Shown here piece by piece: positions 6,501 through 11,330 of a stretch of DNA of 11,330 nucleotides. The number at the start of each line of letters is the position of its first letter. Within the stretch, counting starts at the first letter, position 1. The stretch covers positions 1 to 11,330 of the forward strand of contig CAJXMS010000051.1 in assembly GCA_913056475.1 (NCBI GenBank). The letters are read 5' to 3'. Made by a program: the position numbers and the translations under genes. The notes under the pieces were generated by a model, which saw nothing but the letters and a program-made list of their open reading frames with translations, was not told the DNA's origin and did no database searches. Source of the stretch: an uncultured Bacteroidota bacterium. Its GTDB lineage: Bacteria; Bacteroidota; Bacteroidia; Flavobacteriales; Schleiferiaceae.

Positions 6501-9500
6501 GAATGTGAGTGTTTCGGCTACGCAGTTGTTACAAACGGTGGTCGTGGCTGAAGATGCTAACGACAACGCCGCTTCCCTAACGCTGCCAGTAGATGTACAC
6601 GATACGCTGGCCCCCGTACTCCGTTACAATACGGATACCGTACTGGCCCTGGATGCGCAAGGGCAAGCCAGCCTTACCGCAGCGTCCCTGGACCAAGGTA
6701 CCGCGGATAATTGTAGCGTAGACTCCCTCAATCTTGAAAAAACCACTTATACCTGTGCTGATCTGGGGGTAAATCAGGTCCTGATAGAAGCCATTGATCC
6801 CTTTGGAAACGCCACTGTGGATACGGTTCAGGTGCAAGTAATTGATACCATCGGCCCAGAGCTGAAGGCCCGAGACCTTACGGTCTATTTAGATAGCACC
6901 GGTACGGCCAGTATTACCCCCACCCAGGCGCGTAAGGCGGATAGCGCTTTTTTCAGTTTCAACAGCGGAAGCTGGGACAGCGAAATTTCCTTTGATATCT
7001 ACGCACCGGATGGAAGCCTTCTTCAGAGTTACGGCACGGTGCCCGCTACAGGCATATTCCTCTCCGACCTTACGAACGTTTCTACCTGTGGTGGCCCCTG
7101 TGCTTATCAGATAGTGGGTTTTGATAGTTTCGGAGATGGCTGGAACGGCGCTTCGATTGATATTTTCCTGGGGGATAAGGCCTACAACTTCACCTTTACT
7201 TCAGGCAGTTCCGATACGCTTTTGGTATCTCCTTTTGGACAGGATAATTGCTCCCTGGATTCGCTTTACCTCAATCAAAGTAGTTTTTCCTGCCAGGACA
7301 CGGGAACACACGCCATCCTTCTCAGTGCGGAAGATCAAAGTTCTAATGTTACTACCGATACCACTTTTGTGACCATTTTGGATACTATTTCCCCCGAGCT
7401 CGCTACCCAGCCGCTTACGGTTTATTTGGACTCTAATGGCACTACGGATATCACGGCGGCAGACCTGGATAACGGTACCACCTCAAACTGCGCACTCGAT
7501 ACCATCGAGGTTTCTAAAGATCAGTTTGGCTGTGCTGATGTAGGCAGTCAAATCGTGCAAATAACGGCGAAAGATGTAAATGGAAATGTAACATCCGACT
7601 CCGTTCCTATTACGGTAGTCGATAGCCTTGCGCCCACTTTATTGGTGCGTAACCTATCCTTAGTGTTGGGACCTACCGGCACGGTAAATATTGATTCGGC
7701 AGACGTGGACAATGGTTCCTTCGATAACTGCGGTATCGCTAGCTTATCTATCAACCCCAATCAGCTGGATACCTCCAACTACGGCAACAATGCCGTGGTA
7801 ATAACCCTTACCGACGTCAATGGCAACGTGACCCAGCGAACCATTACCGTCAATATCTTGGATACCGAAGCCCCGGTGGTTAATACCAAACCCGCTGTGG
7901 TTTATCTCGACGGCAATGGCGTTGGAAGCCTCAGTGTGGCGCAGGTGGACAGCGGATCTACCGATAATGTAGGCATAGCGAGCTTTAGCTTAAGTGAAAC
8001 CATTTTTAATTGTGGAGACCTCGGTCAAAACACCGTAACCCTGGTGGCAACCGACCCCAGCGGCAATACCGCTCAACAAACAGCGCTGGTTTCCGTGCTG
8101 GATACTTTTGCCCCCCAATTTAATCGACCCGATACCATCTTAGCTTATGCAGACAATCTCTGCCGGGCTTCCGTTGGCTGGTCAAATGGGTTAACCGACA
8201 ATTGTGCTGGCTTCAGTGTGAGCAGTAGCCGGGCTTCCGGGTCTTTCTTTGGCATCGGACTTCACGACGTGGTTACAACCGCCACCGATGCAGCGGGGAA
8301 TACCACCCATGATACAATGGTAGTGGAAGTAAGGGATACCATAGCACCTACTTTCGTAAGTGGCGCAAGCATTCTTTCTATGCAAAGCGCGGGTCCTAAT
8401 TCCTGCGGTGCTTTTGTGTCATGGGTGCCGCCTACGGCTTATGATTTTTGCGCTCCCCACACTATTACCAGCAGCGATAGCAGTGGAAGCTTTTTCCCCG
8501 TCGGGACGCATACGGTAACCTTCACTGCGGCAGATGATGTAGGAAATAGCCGCCTCTACACCTTTACATTCGTGGTAACGGATGATATTGACCCCGTAGC
8601 CCAGCCGCCCGCTGCCATTACCCAGGCCAATGATCCCGGGCAGTGCGGGGCCACGGTGACGCTTCCCAGCCCTACTGGTACAGATAATTGTGGGGTGGAT
8701 ACGGCCTTCTACAGCCGGCCTAATCCCGATTTTTATGCCGTGGGAAGCCATACCGTCTCCCTTACGGTGTTGGACGCCAGTGGTAATACCGACCAAGCTA
8801 CTTTTACCGTCACCGTTGAGGACCGGGAGGCCCCCCAGTTTACCCGGGTGCCCAACGATACCCTCTTAGGGTATTGTAATGCGGCTTACAGTTACGTGCT
8901 TCCCTCGGGAAGTGATAACTGCAGCAATGCGGTCGTGAGCCAAATCAAGGGCGTACAGCCGGGCAATACTTTCCCTACCGGAACTACCGTAAATCAGTTC
9001 GTAATCACGGACAACGCTGGCAATACCGATACGGTAAGCTTCCGGGTGCAAGTAGCCGACCAAATGTATCCCGACCTGTCCAATATCAGCGACATTTGTG
9101 TCAACGAGGCTAAAGTAGACCTCCGCTTTGGCGATCCTGCTCTCACCTTCAGCGGGAATTTTGTTAGCGGCAACCTCTTTGATCCAGGGCTGGCGGGCAC
9201 CGGTAATCATCCCGTCTCTTATGTGTACACGGACTCGCTTGGTTGTCAAACTACCGGGCAAATCAATATTACCGTGGTACCAGCGCCCACCAAACCTACC
9301 GTCGTTCGGCAAGGCGCTTCCTATCTCACCACGGGTCAGTATCACCGCTACCAGTGGCTCTTAAACGGGGCGCCCATTTCTGGCGCCACTAGCCAATCGC
9401 TCCAGGTGAGCCAATCCGGCTTCTACCGCGTGAAGGTTTGGTCTCCCAATGGTTGCTCTGAACTATCGGAGGCTTATCCCTTTGGAAGCGTTTCCCTCGT

Positions 9501-9759
9501 CGAGTTTGGGCCCGAGGCACTGGAAATCTATCCCAGCCCTACGACCGGCGAAGTTCGTCTCGAGATGCCCAATATGAAAGGCGAGCAGCATTTGAAGGTC
9601 TATGATGCCATCGGGAAGCTCATCCTGGATAGGGATTTGAAAAAAGATGCGCTTAACAGCGTTGACCTCAGTCAACACCCCACTGGTTTGTATCGCTTTG
9701 TCATAAGCTCCAGCCGGTCTAACCAAGTGGTAGTAAAATCCATTCTTCGTAAAGACTAG
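3574..9759 (+). CDS. Giant modular cell-surface protein: HYR-like modules, two reelin-like domains, T9SS type-A sorting domain
   Basis: The protein has 2061 residues. A signal peptide (1-24, MKKRLQKWIALGMLLLPALP) precedes an uncharacterised N-terminal domain (about 25-243) marked by HGVLVGYQIG and the VWIEHWHG motif. Residues 244-756 and 757-1269 are a tandem duplication. Each unit holds an HYR-like beta-module with an inserted reelin-subrepeat-like domain (about 307-469 and 820-982), a plain module, and a module with an inserted DSFGDGWNG domain (about 610-709 and 1123-1222). Three plain modules follow (about 1275-1516), then four canonical HYR domains with Cys pairs (about 1517-1833), two Ig/PKD-like domains (about 1841-1969, ending YQWLLNGAPISG...NGC) and a type-A sorting domain (1985-2061: IYPSPTTGEVRLEM, VYDAIGKLI, HPTGLYRFVISS). 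The sorting domain implies export by T9SS and surface attachment or release. HYR and Ig-like repeats suggest adhesion; no catalytic domain is seen. The ATG at 3574 directly precedes the signal peptide. An OmpA-family gene follows 15 bp downstream. A sugar or protein ligand is inference only. Confidence 0.92.
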   Translation: MKKRLQKWIALGMLLLPALPVLGHGVLVGYQIGSFPGGNNVRVWIEHWHGAATNVSSFPLQYRINTNNNTGNTVTTFATGYVNGQDSVTLQNNQNDIIFLDGACSGADTYGDWVYWDFNISVCSTNPTELEIVAGTAATTMEGCSSLYPQTIGGINAPKISAGKVTYACSPTTVDPSTLTNYTVNSLCDPNPDVTLSYGGSSWQVGTTPVPTWNVTGPGQVTITALDKQTQLSSTSSFQIDFNDNTPPTLSANVSQFNLYLDSTGNVQVPNTSAVISQLGDNCGVDTVYYTQEQYTCADLDPSSVATAFDFNTGSLPAGWNSSPFSVGQPCDPATGNTPDNSNYFWATNNSPSGIRFVETNALDVSLGGSLDFYIRYGDDDPSNGCEDGDQASEEVYLQYSTDGGNNWVTFYDQWDITGNPEPWYRWYFNSIPIPSAAQTTNTKFRWYQPQNSGSSFDNWGLEDVSVSATQLLQTSLVAKDATGNATTVNFAVDVIDTLAPVLQFNQDTTLALDANGMVSLSPMDLDEGSYDNCSVDSINLDQTTFSCADLGTRNVAIEAIDNSGNRSVDSVQLTIIDTIQPEVAAEDFTVYLDSSGTANITAQDLLETDSAYFSFNSGNYDGEISFEIYGPDGSLIQNFSSTPTPGLFLTDYTGFTSCAGSCGFTIIGYDSFGDGWNGASIDVTIGGVTSNFTFNNGSIDSTVIAFNTNDNCSIDSLFISQQVLSCADAPQQDVILYAADGSGNLGQDTARVTIVDTLAPSIASSLSLLDVYLDSNGIGIAPDSSAVLSQQSDNCGIDTFYYSQAQFTCSDVDPSLVATAFDFNTGSLPAGWNSSPFSVGQPCDSATGNTPDNSNYFWATNNAPSGIRFVETNALDVSLGGSLDFYIRYGDDDPSNGCEDGDQASEEVYLQYSTDGGNNWVTFYDQWDITGNPEPWYRWYYNSIPIPDSAQTTNTKFRWYQPQNSGSSFDNWGLENVSVSATQLLQTVVVAEDANDNAASLTLPVDVHDTLAPVLRYNTDTVLALDAQGQASLTAASLDQGTADNCSVDSLNLEKTTYTCADLGVNQVLIEAIDPFGNATVDTVQVQVIDTIGPELKARDLTVYLDSTGTASITPTQARKADSAFFSFNSGSWDSEISFDIYAPDGSLLQSYGTVPATGIFLSDLTNVSTCGGPCAYQIVGFDSFGDGWNGASIDIFLGDKAYNFTFTSGSSDTLLVSPFGQDNCSLDSLYLNQSSFSCQDTGTHAILLSAEDQSSNVTTDTTFVTILDTISPELATQPLTVYLDSNGTTDITAADLDNGTTSNCALDTIEVSKDQFGCADVGSQIVQITAKDVNGNVTSDSVPITVVDSLAPTLLVRNLSLVLGPTGTVNIDSADVDNGSFDNCGIASLSINPNQLDTSNYGNNAVVITLTDVNGNVTQRTITVNILDTEAPVVNTKPAVVYLDGNGVGSLSVAQVDSGSTDNVGIASFSLSETIFNCGDLGQNTVTLVATDPSGNTAQQTALVSVLDTFAPQFNRPDTILAYADNLCRASVGWSNGLTDNCAGFSVSSSRASGSFFGIGLHDVVTTATDAAGNTTHDTMVVEVRDTIAPTFVSGASILSMQSAGPNSCGAFVSWVPPTAYDFCAPHTITSSDSSGSFFPVGTHTVTFTAADDVGNSRLYTFTFVVTDDIDPVAQPPAAITQANDPGQCGATVTLPSPTGTDNCGVDTAFYSRPNPDFYAVGSHTVSLTVLDASGNTDQATFTVTVEDREAPQFTRVPNDTLLGYCNAAYSYVLPSGSDNCSNAVVSQIKGVQPGNTFPTGTTVNQFVITDNAGNTDTVSFRVQVADQMYPDLSNISDICVNEAKVDLRFGDPALTFSGNFVSGNLFDPGLAGTGNHPVSYVYTDSLGCQTTGQINITVVPAPTKPTVVRQGASYLTTGQYHRYQWLLNGAPISGATSQSLQVSQSGFYRVKVWSPNGCSELSEAYPFGSVSLVEFGPEALEIYPSPTTGEVRLEMPNMKGEQHLKVYDAIGKLILDRDLKKDALNSVDLSQHPTGLYRFVISSSRSNQVVVKSILRKD
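4303..5841 (+). repeat. Tandem in-frame 1539-bp duplication, unit 1
   Basis: This unit of 513 codons is matched by 5842-7380 at a constant offset of 1539 bp. I checked the offset at four separated points: unit start, reelin-like domain, the TGGAACGG motif (5602/7141) and unit end (ACCATT, 5833/7372). No net insertion or deletion has occurred. Identity is very uneven: high in the reelin-like domain, much lower in the HYR-like modules. Confidence 0.9.
4498..4850 (+). repeat. Near-identical core of the duplication, copy 1
   Basis: By hand alignment this core differs from 6037-6389 at roughly 15 of about 350 positions, mostly silent. It contains an 82-bp block (4625-4706) identical to 6164-6245, including all third codon positions. 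It encodes most of the first reelin-like domain. Confidence 0.85.
5842..7380 (+). repeat. Tandem in-frame 1539-bp duplication, unit 2
   Basis: Second copy of the unit at 4303-5841, with the same order of domains: HYR-like module with reelin-like insert, plain module, module with DSFGDGWNG insert. It begins at the DTLAP linker that corresponds to DNTPP in unit 1. Confidence 0.9.
6037..6389 (+). repeat. Near-identical core of the duplication, copy 2
   Basis: Partner of 4498-4850. It encodes most of the second reelin-like domain. Over the whole domain of about 165 residues I count about six amino-acid differences from copy 1. Confidence 0.85.
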
Positions 9760-9774
9760 AAAACTCCCTTTTTA

Positions 9775-11034
9775 ATGAAAACGATAACAACCCTTACGTT
9801 AAGCCTCCTGATTACCGGTGGCGTTATGGCCCAACTTGGGGAACGGCTAAGTATAAGTGTGCAGGGAGGGCATCAATATGATCTGTATCTACCTGCGCAG
9901 GATGCCAACCTAGAAGGAGTTCCCGTCGATGATATGCGGGGCCTTTACGGCAACCAGGATAAGTTCGATTATAATCTGGGGATTAACATGGGGGTCGCCT
10001 TGAGCCCCGTGTTTACCCTTTACGGCAACTATCAATACGGCCTTTTATCGGGGTCCAATGATATAGGTGAATACTACCAAACCGATTTTATGCAGTACGG
10101 CTTGGGTATGCGCTTTATGTTCCACAACCTTACCCGCCGTTCGGCGGGCCTTAAAAAGTGGAATGTGGTCCCCTACGCCGGAATTAGCCTAATCGACTTC
10201 ACTGCCCAACGCTTTCTCAGCAATGACCAATCTTTGATAAGCACGGTGGAGGGAAAGCAGGATATTTCGGCCAATCTTGGCCTTGAAGTAGCCTACAACC
10301 TGAACCGCAACTGGGCCATCTTCCTGAATAGCGGTTATAACTGGGTGAATAATGATGGGCTTGACGGGTACGACTACGGTACCGGTCAGGACCAATTCCT
10401 GAGGAACAATTTGGGCCTTCGTTATAAGTTTACCGGTAAGCGAAAAGCCATTAAGCTAGTGGGGGGGCGTAAAGTAGAGGCGCCTGTCTATAATCTTAGT
10501 GATCGTCCAGTGGTCAACGAAGAGCTCGCCAGTACCGCTAATGCGATGGAGGCGCAGCAAGATAGCCTGGAAATGAGTCTGGAGAATCTCAAAAAGGACT
10601 TATCGCAAAAGGTCTTAGCACGCATCGAAAAAGTAGAGCAGCAAATGGCCTTGCGTCAGGCAACCCTCGACTCCCTTAAAGCAAGGGATCAAGAGATTTT
10701 TGCTAGCGCTCATAAGGCTTATGTGTACTTCCCTATCGAAAGTGACCGCATCGGACCAAAGGGCAAAAAAGCCTTGTTTCAATTTATAGAGGCCCTTAAG
10801 CCAACCGAGTATTGGCAAAACGAGGAACTAACCCTGGAGGTAGTGGGCTATACCGACGAACGGGGGCCGGAAGACTATAATGCTGAGCTAAGACAGCGGA
10901 GAGCGTCTGCCGTGGCAGAGCTACTTCAGACTTACATAAATAATAATATCCCGATCGAGCAGCAACAGGTTAGCTATGATTTCAACGAGGACCGTTACCT
11001 CGATCGGCGTGTTGAGATAAGGGTTCGCTTCTAA
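9775..11034 (+). CDS. OmpA-family outer-membrane protein (beta-barrel plus peptidoglycan-binding domain)
   Basis: The protein has 419 residues. A signal peptide (1-20, MKTITTLTLSLLITGGVMAQ) is followed by a probable 8-strand-type outer-membrane beta-barrel (about 21-220, alternating aromatic strands such as FTLYGNYQYGLLSG and WAIFLNSGYNWV), a helical or coiled-coil linker (about 250-308, LEMSLENLKKDLSQKVLARI) and an OmpA C-terminal domain (about 313-419). In that domain GYTDERG...NAELRQRRASAV matches the family signature. D361 and R376 occupy the positions, with the same 15-residue spacing, of the two E. coli OmpA residues that hold diaminopimelate of peptidoglycan, and DRRVEIRV ends the fold as usual. 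It starts 15 bp after the giant protein's stop with no terminator between, so co-transcription is likely. It would link outer membrane and cell wall and may partner the giant surface protein (inference). It is not an obvious PorP/SprF family member. Confidence 0.9.
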   Translation: MKTITTLTLSLLITGGVMAQLGERLSISVQGGHQYDLYLPAQDANLEGVPVDDMRGLYGNQDKFDYNLGINMGVALSPVFTLYGNYQYGLLSGSNDIGEYYQTDFMQYGLGMRFMFHNLTRRSAGLKKWNVVPYAGISLIDFTAQRFLSNDQSLISTVEGKQDISANLGLEVAYNLNRNWAIFLNSGYNWVNNDGLDGYDYGTGQDQFLRNNLGLRYKFTGKRKAIKLVGGRKVEAPVYNLSDRPVVNEELASTANAMEAQQDSLEMSLENLKKDLSQKVLARIEKVEQQMALRQATLDSLKARDQEIFASAHKAYVYFPIESDRIGPKGKKALFQFIEALKPTEYWQNEELTLEVVGYTDERGPEDYNAELRQRRASAVAELLQTYINNNIPIEQQQVSYDFNEDRYLDRRVEIRVRF

Positions 11035-11049
11035 TGCGGTCTTTTATAT

Positions 11050-11065
11050 TCCTTCTTATGAAGGA
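11050..11065 (+). promoter_or_regulatory. Short perfect hairpin after the OmpA-family gene
   Basis: TCCTTC (11050-11055) and GAAGGA (11060-11065) pair around a TTAT loop, 15 bp after the stop. It has no T-run and precedes the strong terminator, so it may protect the mRNA 3' end. Confidence 0.4.
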
Positions 11066-11080
11066 GTGGCTTTAAGTAGA

Positions 11081-11116
11081 GGGCGTGTGTGTTGTTGAGG
11101 CACGCGCCCTTTTTTT
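11081..11116 (+). terminator. Strong intrinsic terminator closing the adhesin/OmpA unit
   Basis: The 9-bp arms 11081-11089 (GGGCGTGTG) and 11101-11109 (CACGCGCCC) pair fully, with one G-U wobble, around an 11-base loop. Seven T follow (11110-11116). The hairpin begins 46 bp after the stop codon of the OmpA-family gene. Confidence 0.92.
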
Positions 11117-11151
11117 GGCTTTGGCACCCGCAGGGTTTCAGTTGGTTAAAT

Positions 11152-11164
11152 ACCTTAAAAAGGT
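11152..11164. promoter_or_regulatory. 13-bp palindrome before the right-edge gene
   Basis: ACCTT (11152-11156), AAA, AAGGT (11160-11164) is a perfect inverted repeat, 15 bp before the ATG at 11179. Its position fits an operator or a small leader hairpin. No confident promoter boxes were found next to it. Confidence 0.3.
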
Positions 11165-11178
11165 TCATTGGTCATATC

Positions 11179-11330
11179 ATGGTACAGCTTATAGCTATGA
11201 ATGCTACGGAATGGCTGCTCTGTCAAGGGGAGGGCCTGCTGGATTATGAGGCTCTGCCTAGGGAGCGCCCCTTTCATTTTAAGAACCGCTTAGAGAAGGC
11301 CTGCCACCCGCTGGATAAGGGCGTTACGGC
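11179..11330 (+). CDS. Unrecognised protein, 5' end only (runs off right edge)
   Basis: The frame is open from ATG 11179 to the window end (50 full codons) and follows a strong terminator, so it starts a new unit. It reads MVQLIAMNATEWLLCQGEGL, then LDYEALPRERPFHFKNRLEK and a CHPLDKGVT segment. The composition looks coding (balanced, charged, few rare residues), and the minus strand is interrupted by stops in all frames. There is no signal peptide. An in-frame ATG at 11197 is an alternative start. I do not recognise the family. Confidence 0.6.
   Translation, partial: MVQLIAMNATEWLLCQGEGLLDYEALPRERPFHFKNRLEKACHPLDKGVT

Noticed and set aside
4480..6508. Matching pairs of out-of-frame open frames on both strands in the two duplication units
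   Set aside because: They appear twice only because the underlying DNA is duplicated. They are shadows of the giant gene.
1..11330. CRISPR arrays, tRNA/rRNA genes, insertion sequences, phage genes
   Set aside because: Searched by eye on both strands. No short regularly spaced palindromic repeats, no tRNA-like cloverleaf, no transposase or integrase motifs were found. The 1539-bp tandem repeat is coding and in frame.

Overview
The window looks like a chromosomal segment of a free-living member of the phylum Bacteroidota. The evidence is a C-terminal type IX secretion (T9SS) type-A sorting domain on a giant cell-surface protein, an OmpA-family beta-barrel of Bacteroidota style, a membrane-spanning TPR/AraC regulator of a kind common in that phylum, A-rich start contexts rather than strong Shine-Dalgarno sites, and a secreted protein opening with the GSGTxxDPYQI motif typical of Bacteroidota surface proteins. 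Genus or family cannot be decided from this sequence.

Layout. Positions 1-384 (minus strand) hold the 5' part of a secreted surface protein that runs off the left edge. A divergent intergenic region of about 550 bp follows. It contains a 10-bp-periodic G-run array (462-494), an A-tract (738-760), a direct repeat and two small inverted repeats. Positions 936-2597 (+) encode a signal peptide / TPR / transmembrane / AraC-HTH regulator. A gene-poor stretch of 387 bp separates it from a small secreted protein of unknown function (2985-3392), which is followed by a hairpin terminator candidate. Positions 3574-9759 encode a 2061-residue modular adhesin-like protein. Only 15 bp downstream lies an OmpA-family outer-membrane protein (9775-11034), closed by a clear intrinsic terminator (11081-11116). 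The window ends with the first 50 or so codons of an unrecognised gene (from 11179).

The giant protein is the centre of interest. It contains an exact in-frame tandem duplication of 1539 bp (513 codons; 4303-5841 and 5842-7380). Each unit carries a domain resembling a reelin subrepeat, inserted inside a Cys-containing HYR-like beta-module, and a 'DSFGDGWNG' domain inserted at a different point of another such module. The two reelin-like copies are nearly identical at the DNA level while the flanking modules have diverged strongly, which suggests gene conversion or unusual constraint. Three plain modules, four canonical HYR domains, two Ig/PKD-like domains and the sorting domain follow.

How the parts may work together (inference): the giant protein would be exported through the Sec and T9SS routes and displayed on the surface. 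The adjacent OmpA-like protein, probably co-transcribed, could provide an outer-membrane and peptidoglycan-linked partner or anchor. The upstream TPR-TM-AraC protein could sense an envelope signal and control neighbouring surface genes, although nothing in the sequence proves that link.
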